Shown one piece after another: positions 43,607 through 52,496 of a stretch of 64,000 nt of DNA. Below the pieces are notes generated by a model. That model searched no databases. It was not told the DNA's origin and saw nothing but the letters and a program-made list of their open reading frames with translations. Both the position numbers and the translations under genes were made by a program. Each line of letters opens with the position of its first letter. Positions within the stretch are counted from its first letter, which is position 1. This DNA is from Verrucosispora sp. WMMD573 (lineage in GTDB: Bacteria > Actinomycetota > Actinomycetes > Mycobacteriales > Micromonosporaceae), in NCBI RefSeq assembly GCF_027497175.1, contig NZ_CP114901.1, positions 62,001-126,000 of the forward strand. Direction: 5' to 3'.

Positions 43607-45588
43607 GACGCCGAGCAGGTCAGGTCGGCAGGTACGGTGCCCGCTCCGGTGCCGGTGAAACCGAATGTGGTGGTGGCGCCAGCAGCCAACTGACCGTTGT
43701 ATGGTTCGTTACTGACGGTGTTTCTGCTGTCGGCGACGATCCACTTCCCGTTCCAGACCGACGAGATGCTGGTGCCGCTCGGGTTGGTCCAGGTGACCCT
43801 CCAGCTATTGGTCGGGCTGGCACCGGAGTTCTTCACCGCGATCTGGCCCTGGAATCCACCCTGCCAGGCGTTGCTCACCGTGTACGTGGCAGCGCACCCG
43901 CCTCCACCGACACCAGGCAGGGTGGTTACGGTGCGGGCCGGCGAGAGTGCCGAGACGTTGCCAGCGGCATCCCGGGCGCGCACGGTGAACGTATAGCTGG
44001 TCTCGGCGGTGAGGTTGACCGCCCGGTACGAGGTGCCAGAGACGGTGGCGACCACCGCCGCCGGGCCAGTGCCGGTGGCGCGCAGCACCTCGTAGGAGGT
44101 CACACCAACGTTGTCGGTGGACGCGGCCCAGCTCACGGTGGCCGCCGTGGCCGTCAGGTCACTTACGGCGGGACGGCCCGGTGCCGTCGGCGCGACGTCA
44201 TCGTCCTGGCTGCCGTCGGCGTAACGCTCGGTCAGGCTGATGCCGGTGGTCGAGGCGTTGCCGCCCAGGCGTACCTGGTGGTCGAGGCTGACAAACCTGC
44301 CGTTGTGCTGCCAGAGCACCGGCTTCAGGATCTGGTTGTACTTGGCCTCGTCCCAGGTCTTCCAGTCGTTGAGCAGGAGGCCGCCAGTGTCGCCGGAGTT
44401 CGGGTTCAGGCACCAGAAGGTGTGGTGTATGCCGTATTCGCCCATCAGGTCCCGCAGTGCCTTGAGCCACTTGTCCTGCCGCGCGTCCTGGCCGAGGCGG
44501 CCGCCCCACTCACCGACCAGCAGCGGTGCCGTGTTGTCCTCGTGGATGTAGAGCCAATTTGGCCGCCACACATCGTTGGTCAACGAGGTCTTGTCGAACT
44601 CGCCCTGGAACCACGGCTGCTCATACACCAGCGGCCCGTAGTCGTGCGGGGAGTAGACGAGCTGGTCCTGGTTCGCGCCCAGGTTGATCGGGTGATCCTT
44701 GGCGCCGCGCAGGTTTCCACCCCACCAGTTGTAGTAGTAGTTGGGGCTGAGGTCCGGGTCAGTGTTCGGCGAGTTCCACGTCTCGCCTGGACGTGGGTAG
44801 ACCTCGATGCCTTCGCACAGGATCAGCAGGTGCGGGTTGATCGCCAGGATCCGCCTTCCGGCCGTCTCGCAGGCGTGCTTGAAGTTGTCCTGGTCCGTAC
44901 TGGAGTCCCATTTGGCGCGCGGCGGGTTGTTCGGGGCGCCGTGCGGCTCGTTCTTGATGTCCATCGCGACGATCGTGTCGTTGGTCCGGTACCGAGCGGT
45001 GACCCACTCCCAGCCCTGGTAGAACAACTCCGGCGTGATCGTGCCCTTCCACCATACCGGGTAGATGTGACCGGAGTTGTCGGCCTCGGCGCTGTGCACG
45101 TCGAGCATGACCTTCAGGCCGTACTTCTCGCACAGGTCCAACCAGTAGTCAAAGATCTGCAGGTTGTTCATCCCGGCCAGTTCCGGGTTTGCCGCGAGGT
45201 TGACATTCGGCATCACCGTCTGCCCAGCCTTCCACTCCAGCAGCAGCTGAGTGGAGACCGGCACCCGGACAATGTTCATACCGCGCTCCGCCATCTGGCG
45301 GGTGATCGTCTCGATGTTACCGCCCCACAGACCGTGGAAGACCCGCTCCGTGGCGTTGAAGCCAAACCAGTTCACACCGGTCAGCCAAACCTGATTGCCG
45401 GCAGAGTCAACGATCTTGTTGCCTTCGGTGTGCAGCCAATCGGCGGTCGGAGCTGCGGCGGCGGCCGCCAATGGAGACGACGTGTGATAAGAGGCGGCCG
45501 TGGCTGCCGTGGTGGTCGCGGCAGCCGACAGACCGACGGCCACAGACACCGCCAGCGCAACGCCGCGCACTGTTTGTTTCAGAGACAT
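43603..45588 (-). CDS. Secreted GH5 cellulase with FN3 and CBM2 domains
   Basis: The 661-residue enzyme has a signal peptide, a GH5 barrel (about residues 50-450), an FN3 domain (about 465-555, APGRPAVSDLTATAATVSW) and a CBM2 (about 565-661, YTVSNAWQGGFQGQIAVKN). The acid/base Glu is in MDIKNEPHG and the nucleophile in LLVGEWGGRLG; LTGVNWFGFNATERVFHGLW opens the barrel. It should cut beta-1,4-glucan internally. GGAGGG precedes the ATG at 45588, and a CebR-like operator lies about 30 bases upstream. Confidence 0.93.
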   Translation of the reverse strand: MSLKQTVRGVALAVSVAVGLSAAATTTAATAASYHTSSPLAAAAAAPTADWLHTEGNKIVDSAGNQVWLTGVNWFGFNATERVFHGLWGGNIETITRQMAERGMNIVRVPVSTQLLLEWKAGQTVMPNVNLAANPELAGMNNLQIFDYWLDLCEKYGLKVMLDVHSAEADNSGHIYPVWWKGTITPELFYQGWEWVTARYRTNDTIVAMDIKNEPHGAPNNPPRAKWDSSTDQDNFKHACETAGRRILAINPHLLILCEGIEVYPRPGETWNSPNTDPDLSPNYYYNWWGGNLRGAKDHPINLGANQDQLVYSPHDYGPLVYEQPWFQGEFDKTSLTNDVWRPNWLYIHEDNTAPLLVGEWGGRLGQDARQDKWLKALRDLMGEYGIHHTFWCLNPNSGDTGGLLLNDWKTWDEAKYNQILKPVLWQHNGRFVSLDHQVRLGGNASTTGISLTERYADGSQDDDVAPTAPGRPAVSDLTATAATVSWAASTDNVGVTSYEVLRATGTGPAAVVATVSGTSYRAVNLTAETSYTFTVRARDAAGNVSALSPARTVTTLPGVGGGGCAATYTVSNAWQGGFQGQIAVKNSGASPTNSWRVTWTNPSGTSISSVWNGKWIVADSRNTVSNEPYNGQLAAGATTTFGFTGTGAGTVPADLTCSAS

Positions 45589-45616
45589 GCCCTGCCCTCC
45601 AGTGGTGGTGGTTGGA

Positions 45617-45630
45617 TGGGAGCGCTTCCA
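45617..45630. promoter_or_regulatory. CebR-like operator before the GH5-AA10 operon
   Basis: TGGGAGCGCTTCCA differs at one position from the TGGGAGCGCTCCCA palindrome recognised by CebR-type LacI repressors of cellulose genes in actinomycetes. It lies 29 bases upstream of the GH5 start codon. Confidence 0.7.
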
Positions 45631-45787
45631 AGGCGGAAGCATAGGCTGGTTTCTGTCGCCCGCCAGACACACCATCGACTTACTGAATTCCCGCTGATCT
45701 CGGCGTCGGCGATTTATGGACGTCCCACCTGCGGTAATGCCCTTCATGAGCCCCCTGAGCCACCCCTACGGCCGTCGAGCCAGTCCC

Positions 45788-45801
45788 TGAAACGCTTTTC
45801 A
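45788..45801. promoter_or_regulatory. LacI-type operator-like palindrome
   Basis: TGAAACGCTTTTCA is one mismatch from the perfect palindrome TGAAACGCGTTTCA at 47641. It lies just outside the left edge of the insertion elements, about 200 bases upstream of GH5. The gene-free part 45589-45854 holds only these two operators. Confidence 0.55.
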
Positions 45802-45854
45802 GGATTCACCGGGGTTGTCCATCGATGGCCTCCTATTCCGCCGAGCCGACACCT

Positions 45855-46154
45855 AGCCTGTGTCGAAGTCGGTGCCAGGGCTTGAGCTGTTGGTTGAGGA
45901 TCTTCGCGTGTCGGTGTTCGAGATGTAGCGAGGTCCAGGACACCAACCGGCGCAAGCTGGGGTCCAAGGGCGGCCGACTACCAGCCTTCGATCCCGAGCG
46001 GTACAAGCAGCGTCACGCCGTGGAATAAGGCATCAACCGGCTCAAGCGCAACCGCGCCGTGGCCACCCGATTCGACAAGCTCGCCGTCCGCTACGAAGCC
46101 ACCGTGCACGTCGCCGCGATCAGCGAGTGGCTGTGACCGACTTCGACACAGGCT
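45855..46154. mobile_element. 300-bp deletion derivative of an IS5-type element
   Basis: It is bounded by perfect 18-bp inverted repeats, AGCCTGTGTCGAAGTCGG (45855-45872) and its complement (46137-46154). Inside is only the end of a transposase gene. The size and intact ends resemble a miniature, non-autonomous element. Confidence 0.8.
45930..46136 (+). pseudogene. IS5-family transposase, C-terminal fragment with internal stop
   Basis: The frame reads VQDTNRRKLGSKGGRLPAFD, PERYKQRHAVE, a TAA stop at 46026-46028, then GINRLKRNRAVATRFDKLAV and RYEATVHVAAISEWL. This is the last 70 or so residues of an IS5-type DDE transposase; relatives have a Cys at the stop position. It cannot act. Confidence 0.85.
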
Positions 46155-46158
46155 CTAG

Positions 46159-47591
46159 TAGTGCTTTGTTAGGTTCTGTGGCGTTTGTTGCGGTGTAGCG
46201 GTTTCACGGGTTGGTGGCAGGTGATGCAGGCGCCGGTCCAGGTCGCGAGGAGTCGTTGCAGCTCGCGGATGACTGTGTAGAGGGTCAGGCCGGCGCATCC
46301 GCTTTTGGGTCCAGACGCAGTTCGGTGATGAACAGGTGCGCGGCGGTGACCAGGGTGACGTGGCGGTGCCAGCCGGTCCAGGAGCGGCCTTCGAAGTGGT
46401 CCAGGCCGAGGGCGGTCTTCAGTTCGCGGTAGTCGTGTTCGATGCGCCAGCGGATTTTGCCGTAGCGGACAAGATCGGTGTGGCTGGTGGTGGCGGGCAG
46501 GCTGGACAGCCAGTACTTGACCGGCTCGGTCTCGTCGTCCGGCCACTGGGCGATCAGCCACCGCTCGGGCAGGAGACCGTCCGGGTCACGGGCGACGCGA
46601 TGCCCGGCCGGCCGGACCCGTAGGAAGACGAACTGGGAACTCATCGTGCCCTTCGAGCCTTCCCGCCAGGTGATCGTCTCCGCAGCCTGACGGCTGGCGG
46701 CGCGAATGTGCTCGACCAGGCTGACCGCCGTCTTGGGGTAGCGCGGGTCGGTGCGGATGGGTGGGCGACCCCGCCCGGACCACACCCGCGGCACCGGTTG
46801 CACCTCTGGCTTGTGGGCGAGGGCGTCGCCTTTGACCTGCATGACGTAGCCGATTCCCCGCTGGTCCAGGGCGCTGCGGAACTGGCTGTTGTCTCCGTAG
46901 CCAGCGTCCGCTGCCAGCAGTGGCGGGCGCAGGCCGTGCTCGGCCAGTTCGTCGAGCATCCCCACCACCAGCGCCCACTTCGGGCGATGGCGCTCGTCCT
47001 CGGGTATCCCGCAACGGGTCCGGCGAGTAGCCACCGCGGGCCGGTCAGCCTCGTCAACGGCTTGGTCGTCCCACGAGGTCGGCACGAACAGCCGCCAGTC
47101 CAGAGGACACGAGGCGGTGTCGGTGACGGCGTGGACACTCACCCCGATCTGGCAGTTCGCCACCTTGCCCAACGTGCCGGAGTACTGCCTGGCCACACCC
47201 GGCGAACTCTTGCCGTCCTTCGGGAAGCCGGTGTCGTCGACCACCCACGCCACCGGCTCGACCACATCGACCGCCCGCGCGGCCAGCCGCATCCGCACCG
47301 CCGTGGTGTCCCAGGTCGACGCCGTCACGAACTGCTGCAACCCCTGATGATCCACCCCAAGCCGATCCGCCATCGGCTGCATCGACTTACGCCGCCCGTC
47401 CAACAGCAGCCCCCGCAGATACGTGCCACCCTTTGCCCGCTGATCCGACCGCACCAACGGGGTGAACACATCTGCGGCGAACGCCTCAAGCCGTTGCCGC
47501 ACAACGGAAAGCTCGTCAGGGGTCACCGCAACATCGAACTACTCCGAACCGCCGCCGACGACCAGCGACACGCCGACCTAACAAAGCACTA
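46159..47591. mobile_element. IS701-family insertion sequence
   Basis: The 1433-bp element has perfect terminal inverted repeats (TAGTGCTTTGTTAGGT at 46159 and the complement ending at 47591) and is flanked by CTAG on both sides (46155-46158, 47592-47595). CTAG fits the YTAR target duplication of the IS701 family. It inserted immediately beside the IS5-type remnant and looks recent. Confidence 0.92.
46285..47526 (-). CDS. IS701-family transposase
   Basis: The 413-residue DDE transposase has the family order: ADVFTPLVRSDQRAKGGTYL, LRGLLLDGRRKSMQPMADRL, VVDDTGFPKDGKSSPGVARQ with the first catalytic Asp, LAADAGYGDNSQFR with the second, and KIRWRIEHDYRELKTALGLD with the Glu. The zero frame ends LDPKADAPA. 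Relatives continue with LTLY-x-RELQRLL and a CxxCHQP ending; exactly that sequence exists here in the -1 frame (LTLYTVIRELQRLLATWTG to 46169). The switch point is the heptamer CCCAAAA (46313-46319, minus strand), a canonical -1 slip site. Confidence 0.93.
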   Translation of the reverse strand: MTPDELSVVRQRLEAFAADVFTPLVRSDQRAKGGTYLRGLLLDGRRKSMQPMADRLGVDHQGLQQFVTASTWDTTAVRMRLAARAVDVVEPVAWVVDDTGFPKDGKSSPGVARQYSGTLGKVANCQIGVSVHAVTDTASCPLDWRLFVPTSWDDQAVDEADRPAVATRRTRCGIPEDERHRPKWALVVGMLDELAEHGLRPPLLAADAGYGDNSQFRSALDQRGIGYVMQVKGDALAHKPEVQPVPRVWSGRGRPPIRTDPRYPKTAVSLVEHIRAASRQAAETITWREGSKGTMSSQFVFLRVRPAGHRVARDPDGLLPERWLIAQWPDDETEPVKYWLSSLPATTSHTDLVRYGKIRWRIEHDYRELKTALGLDHFEGRSWTGWHRHVTLVTAAHLFITELRLDPKADAPA

Positions 47592-47595
47592 CTAG

Positions 47596-48035
47596 TCCGG
47601 TCGCAACGGCCGGCGGCGGAACCCGCGCAGCGGAAGCGCCTGAAACGCGTTTCACGTTGCGGCTTACAGGAAAGGGCTTCCCTCTGTTTTGGCGGTGATC
47701 GCGCCAACAGCCTCACCCGACAATAGGACAGTGTCCGAGCGGGGGTGATCCGGGTGCAACGCCACAAAAGAGCAGATTTCGCGACCGCATCGCTCGCCGT
47801 ACCGGCAGTCACGGCGCGAGATCCGCAGCATCATCGTCCTTGCCAGGCAGCCGTGATCGTGCCAGGCTTCCGTCCAGTCGCCGTGTCGGGTCTGGCCAGG
47901 CTCCCTCGGTGGCAGACTCCCCGCGATGAGAACCGCAGCCCGTGACATCCGTCGGACTCGTCGCGCTGCGGACGTGACCGCCGATCGTCGATGCGGCGGT
48001 CACCCGCTCGGTACCTGACTTGGAGCCGAAGCATC
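47596..48035. other. Region between IS701 and the LacI regulator
   Basis: These 440 bases contain no gene I trust. They hold the operator-like palindrome at 47641 and a hairpin GTGACCGCC/GGCGGTCAC (47974-47982 with 47995-48003) about 30 bases before the regulator start, which could influence its translation. Confidence 0.55.
47641..47654. promoter_or_regulatory. Perfect LacI-type operator palindrome
   Basis: TGAAACGCGTTTCA is a perfect 14-bp palindrome with the central CG expected of LacI-family operators. It lies about 380 bases upstream of an intact LacI-type gene and just right of the IS701 element; a near copy is at 45788. Confidence 0.65.
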
Positions 48036-49034
48036 ATGCGCGCGCATCCGACCGTTCAACAGATCGCCGCTGCGGCCGACGTGTCGCCGGCTACCGTGTC
48101 CCGGGTGCTCACCGGCTCGGTCCGGGTTACAACCGGCGTACGGCAGCGTGTCTACGCGGCGATGACACAGCTGGGTTACGTAGGTCGCGATGTCCGCAAG
48201 CCGGAATCGCGCAAACCTCCGGCCGTGGGTCTGGTGGTGGGCCAGCCGACGGCCCGCGTGTTCGCCGACCCGTTCTTCGCGCGGTTGGCCGCGGGCGCTG
48301 AAGCCGAACTGGCGGTACACGGCTCGCCGATGCCTATTCTCACCGTGACGCGCGACAACCTACCGGCAATCGAGCGCTATCTGCTCACCGGCGGAGCTGA
48401 CGGGGTTCTCCTGCTCGGCGAGTACGGCCGAAGGCAGGTGGCGCGCGCAATGGCCGTCTCCGGTGTGCCGGCCCGCGCCATCGGTCGACCGACCGATGGC
48501 GTCGACCTTCCCTACGTGGACGTGGACAACCGAGGTGGCGCACGCATGGCAGTGCAGCACCTGCTGCGTTCAGGCCGTCGTCACATCGCCTCGATCGCGG
48601 GGCCACGCGACATGCCTGCCGCCGTGGATCGCCTCGCGGGGTACCACGAGGCGATGGCGGAGGCCGGCATCGAACCGACCGCCATCGCATATGGCGACTT
48701 CACTCAGGCCTCAGGTATGCACGCCATGCAGTGGCTGACACGTCGGTTACCGAGAGTCGACGCGGTTTTTGTCGCGTCGGATGCGATGGCAGTCGGAGCA
48801 CTACACGCACTCCGACGAGCCGGTCGCACCGTGCCCGACGACGTGGCAGTGATTGGCTTCGACGACGCTCCCATAGCCACGCTGATCCAGCCGGCTCTGA
48901 CCACCGTTCGCCAACCGGTCGAGCAGCTGGGCAGGATCGCCTGCCGCCTGCTGCTGGCCGATGTAACCAAGGAAAAGCCCGCCAGTGGCACCGTCATCCT
49001 TCCCACCGAACTCATCCATCGCCGGTCCGCCTGA
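48036..49034 (+). CDS. LacI-family transcriptional regulator
   Basis: The 332-residue repressor has the N-terminal helix-turn-helix PTVQQIAAAADVSPATVSRV and hinge, then a periplasmic-binding-type core with VGLVVGQPTARVFADPFF, YVDVDNRGGARMAVQHLL, DAVFVASDAMAVGALHALR and VIGFDDAPIATLIQPALTTV. It probably binds a sugar and controls the cellulase genes or its own promoter. GGAG lies about ten bases before the ATG. The kinase gene begins inside its 3' end, implying a shared transcript. Confidence 0.9.
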   Translation: MRAHPTVQQIAAAADVSPATVSRVLTGSVRVTTGVRQRVYAAMTQLGYVGRDVRKPESRKPPAVGLVVGQPTARVFADPFFARLAAGAEAELAVHGSPMPILTVTRDNLPAIERYLLTGGADGVLLLGEYGRRQVARAMAVSGVPARAIGRPTDGVDLPYVDVDNRGGARMAVQHLLRSGRRHIASIAGPRDMPAAVDRLAGYHEAMAEAGIEPTAIAYGDFTQASGMHAMQWLTRRLPRVDAVFVASDAMAVGALHALRRAGRTVPDDVAVIGFDDAPIATLIQPALTTVRQPVEQLGRIACRLLLADVTKEKPASGTVILPTELIHRRSA

Positions 49035-50511
49035 TCGACGCAGACCCGCTTGCTGGCCGACCTACGGCGAAACGCTCGGTGACCGCTACCGGCTGTTGGA
49101 ACCGATCGGCGCCGGCGGCATGTCAGTGATCTGGCGTGCGGTCGACCTGGAACTTGGCCGACATGTCGCAATCAAGATTCCGGAACCGGAGCAAGGAGTA
49201 CCTGTCGATCTGGACGCACTCGTCCGCAACGAGGCACGGACGGTAGCCGCGCTTTCGCATCCCGACGTGGTCGTCGTACATGACGTAGGCCAAGCGAGCA
49301 GGCCCGACGGCACAACGGTGACCTATCTCGTCCTGCAGATGCTGGCCGGTGAGTCCCTGCTCGACGTCCTGACCACCGGCCCGCTCGGCTGGCACCGGGC
49401 GGCCGGGATAGGCGCCCGGCTGGCCAGGGTGCTGGCCGCCGTCCACACGCATGGCGTGGTCCATCGCGACGTCACGCCGGACAACGTGATGGTGGACGGC
49501 AACAACGTCAAACTGCTCGACTTCGGAATCGCTGCTCGGGTCGGGGACCGCCCGACGCGAAGCTGGACACTCGGTACACCTCCGTACCTCGCACCCGAGC
49601 GTCTCGCCGACGCTCCCGCTGATCCGGCGGCTGACATCTACTCCCTGGGCGCCTTGCTCGTCGAAATGCTCACCGGGCAGCCACCCGACGGCTCTGTCAG
49701 CCTGTCTGCCGACATCCCCGAGGAGTTGACGCAGCTGTGCCGGCGGTGTCTGGACCCCGAGCCGATCCGGCGGCCCTCCGCCGCTGAGACGGCCGCCGAC
49801 CTGCAAGCCTTGACAGGTCCGGTGCCATCCACGTCCCCGGCATCGGAAAGGATCCGCCGGGACACCACCCCCATCGACACAGCGGCAACAGCGGTTCCGG
49901 GACCAGTCGGCGACGAGCAGAGAAGGAGCGGGCTCTCGATCGCCGTAGCGGCGATGCTGGCCGCGACAGCCGTGGCGGTGACCACGGTCGTTGTCCTGCT
50001 CGCCGCGTCTCCGTCCCCGCAGCATCCGGCACCCTCGACCCCACCGGAGGTCGCCAGGCCGTCGGTGTCCCCGTCACCAGCTTCCCCGCCCCCTACGAGT
50101 GAGCCCGCGAGGCGGAGGATCGAGCCGCATCAGGGGACACGGACGGGTCGAACGACTTTACCGCCGACGACCATCGCAGGGACTACGCCGAAGGTCACCA
50201 CACCCGCCGCCTCTTCAGTCCTCTCCGTCACCCGAGCGGCCGACGAGCTACGTGATCTGCTACGCCGCGATGTCCTCGAGGGCGCCGTCACTGCACACGC
50301 GGCGCAAAAGATCGGTGCACAGGTGGACAACGTGGTGAACAACCAGGGCGCTCTGCCGGAAAACCAGGCACAGCTGGTCGCCGACCTCCGCCGCAGCGTC
50401 GCCGACGAGATCCGGAACGGCGGCGTCTCGACAGGAGCGGCCACCACGCTGGACGCTGCCGTCGAGCGTGTCGCCGAGGCTGTGAACGTCAGCGCCACGG
50501 CATCCGGCTGA
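48985..50511 (+). CDS. Membrane serine/threonine protein kinase
   Basis: The 508-residue protein is a Hanks-type kinase (about residues 30-285), a transmembrane helix (about 312-335, SIAVAAMLAATAVAVTTVVV) and an outer region with a Pro/Ser/Thr stretch and a helical end (LRDLLRRDVLEGAVTAHAAQ). Motifs: IGAGGMSVIWRA, VAIKIP, HRDVTPDNVMV, LLDFGIAA, GTPPYLAPERL. The lysine usual two residues after the catalytic Asp (HRDxKxxN) is Thr here, which may lower activity. There are no PASTA repeats. Its start overlaps the LacI gene by 50 bases, suggesting co-regulation. Confidence 0.88.
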   Translation: MAPSSFPPNSSIAGPPDRRRPACWPTYGETLGDRYRLLEPIGAGGMSVIWRAVDLELGRHVAIKIPEPEQGVPVDLDALVRNEARTVAALSHPDVVVVHDVGQASRPDGTTVTYLVLQMLAGESLLDVLTTGPLGWHRAAGIGARLARVLAAVHTHGVVHRDVTPDNVMVDGNNVKLLDFGIAARVGDRPTRSWTLGTPPYLAPERLADAPADPAADIYSLGALLVEMLTGQPPDGSVSLSADIPEELTQLCRRCLDPEPIRRPSAAETAADLQALTGPVPSTSPASERIRRDTTPIDTAATAVPGPVGDEQRRSGLSIAVAAMLAATAVAVTTVVVLLAASPSPQHPAPSTPPEVARPSVSPSPASPPPTSEPARRRIEPHQGTRTGRTTLPPTTIAGTTPKVTTPAASSVLSVTRAADELRDLLRRDVLEGAVTAHAAQKIGAQVDNVVNNQGALPENQAQLVADLRRSVADEIRNGGVSTGAATTLDAAVERVAEAVNVSATASG

Positions 50512-50621
50512 CGTTGTCGAGCGCCCGTCGCGGGATGTCCGCAAGGGCGGTCGAACAGCGGCCGAGGTGCAACGCCGCCCTGTTCCAGCCCGCTGACCCG
50601 CGCGAAGCGCAGGATCAAAGG

Positions 50622-50660
50622 GGCCCCCGGTTCGACCGGTGACCGGTCGGACCGGGGGCC
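50622..50660. terminator. Strong hairpin terminator between converging kinase and GH6 genes
   Basis: GGCCCCCGGTTCGACCGG (50622-50639) faces CCGGTCGGACCGGGGGCC (50643-50660) with one G-T pair and a three-base loop. Its place between two converging genes suggests it ends both. Confidence 0.88.
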
Positions 50661-50717
50661 TGGCAACTCACCACAACCACGCCTGTGACGAGTCGAGATG
50701 GGTTGGTTTCCCTCTGC

Positions 50718-52496
50718 TCAGGACAGTGGCGGGTAGGCGTTGCGCATCAGTTCCGCGAACTGCGCCGGGAACCAGGCACCCGAGATCGGGGCGTCCGGCA
50801 GGGCGCCGCTACGGTTGTAGCCGTTGCGGGCGTTCCCACCGTAGGTCGGGTCGCACATCCGGTCAAAGCCCTTGCCCTCGTTGTTCGGGATCTCCTTGCT
50901 GGAGCCGTCCGACTCGCCCGGGGGCTTGACCCAGACGTAGGCGTCGATGCCCGGCTCCGGCGCAGCCTTGGGCCGCTCGCCCAAACCCGCGCCCGCCTGG
51001 TTGCACCAGTTGCCGGCGTGGATCCGCCGGTCGACGCGGCTACCGTCGACGTAGGCGTTCACGTCGGTGATCGGGCCGGGCCCGGTCGGCCGGGCAGTGC
51101 CGCCCCAACCGTTGCGGGAGGTGTCGATCAGCATGCCGATGCCGTTGGGGAACCCCTTGGAGACCAGTTCGTTCCGGAACGCCTGGGCGAACGACAGTTC
51201 GTCGACGTAGTAGTTCCAGTCGACCCACTTTGCCTGCCGGACCGTCTGACCGTTCACCGTGTCGGTGACCTTGAAGTACGGCTCCTTCAGCGCCGAGTAG
51301 TTCGCGGTGTTGACGATGAAGCCGTGCACGTGGTTGACCGTGCTGCCGGACGCGGTGGCCGCGTCCTTGATGATGCCGGCCACCGGACTGAAGTTGGTAT
51401 CCCAGCCGATCCAGCCGTGGTGCGCCGCGTCGACGTAGTTGTAGACGTTGCCGATCGCGCCCAGCTTGGCCAGGGCATAGCCGACGCCGTTGACGTATGC
51501 GCCGTTGGCCTTAACCGTGTCGCACATGGGGGTGGCGCCGGGGCTACCACCGGTGTTGGTGTGCAGGTTCGGCAGCGAGTCGATCTCGATGATGTTGATG
51601 ATCCGCAGGTTCTTGTACTTCGCGTCGCCCTGGATGGCGGCGATCGGGTCGATGTACTCGGCCTTGTAGCGGGGCAGCTCGTCCGCCTTCAGCTCGCCGT
51701 TGGAGGCCAACGCAGCGCAGTCCCGGCCGGGCAGGTTGTAGATCACGAACTGGATGTAGTCAGCACCCTGATCGAGCGCCTCATCCAAATGATCCCGAAC
51801 GCCCATCGCCCCGTTCGAGCTGCTGTCCGGCGTGCCGTTGATGGCGGCGATCCGGTCAATCCACACGGCCGTGGGGGTGTTGGAAACCCGGTTGCCGCCG
51901 GTCACCGACTCGGCCTTGGCCTTCCACTCCGGATTCACGTACCCCTGGGCGTTCAGATACGGATTGTCCACCCGGGGACCGCTGGGCGGTGAGGTGGTCG
52001 GCGGCGGCGTCGTGGATGGTGGGGTGCTCGGCGGTGGGGTGCTCGGCGGCGGGGTGGTGGGTCCGCCACCGCCGTTGCAGGTCACCCCGTTGAGGGTAAA
52101 CGACGTCGGCTTCGGGTTGCTGCCGCTCCATGAGCCGTTGAACCCGATGCTCACCGTCGCACCGCTGGCCACCGAGCCGTTGTACGACTCGTTCTGCGCG
52201 GTGACGTTCTGGCCGGACTGGGTCCACCGGGCCGACCAGCCCTGCCCGACTCGCTGGCTACTGTTCGGGAAGGTGAAGCCGAGCGTCCAGCCGTTGAGGG
52301 CGTCGCCGACATTCTTGATACTGACGCTGGCGGTGAACCCACCCGGCCAGTCGTTGGTCGTGTAGGAAACCTCGCACTGCGTCGCCGCGTGCGCCGAGGT
52401 GACCGGTAGCGTCACCAATCCACCCGTGACCAGGGCAGCGGCGCCAGCGATCGCGAGGGCCCGGCGCGGGCCCGCTTGTTTTCTCCATACATTCAT
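50718..52496 (-). CDS. Secreted GH6 cellulase (cellobiohydrolase/endoglucanase) with N-terminal CBM2
   Basis: The 592-residue enzyme has a signal peptide ending near TSAHAATQ, a CBM2 (about residues 38-140, YTTNDWPGGFTASVSIKNVG), a Pro/Thr/Ser linker with PPPSTPP units, and the GH6 barrel (about 175-592). Catalytic segments are IYNLPGRDCAALASNGEL (acid Asp), VNTANYSALKEPYF, MLIDTSRNGWGG and VWVKPPGESDGSS (base Asp). It attacks cellulose from chain ends or within; loop lengths were not analysed. AAGGAG precedes the ATG at 52496. A CebR-like operator lies about 245 bases upstream. Confidence 0.94.
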   Translation of the reverse strand: MNVWRKQAGPRRALAIAGAAALVTGGLVTLPVTSAHAATQCEVSYTTNDWPGGFTASVSIKNVGDALNGWTLGFTFPNSSQRVGQGWSARWTQSGQNVTAQNESYNGSVASGATVSIGFNGSWSGSNPKPTSFTLNGVTCNGGGGPTTPPPSTPPPSTPPSTTPPPTTSPPSGPRVDNPYLNAQGYVNPEWKAKAESVTGGNRVSNTPTAVWIDRIAAINGTPDSSSNGAMGVRDHLDEALDQGADYIQFVIYNLPGRDCAALASNGELKADELPRYKAEYIDPIAAIQGDAKYKNLRIINIIEIDSLPNLHTNTGGSPGATPMCDTVKANGAYVNGVGYALAKLGAIGNVYNYVDAAHHGWIGWDTNFSPVAGIIKDAATASGSTVNHVHGFIVNTANYSALKEPYFKVTDTVNGQTVRQAKWVDWNYYVDELSFAQAFRNELVSKGFPNGIGMLIDTSRNGWGGTARPTGPGPITDVNAYVDGSRVDRRIHAGNWCNQAGAGLGERPKAAPEPGIDAYVWVKPPGESDGSSKEIPNNEGKGFDRMCDPTYGGNARNGYNRSGALPDAPISGAWFPAQFAELMRNAYPPLS

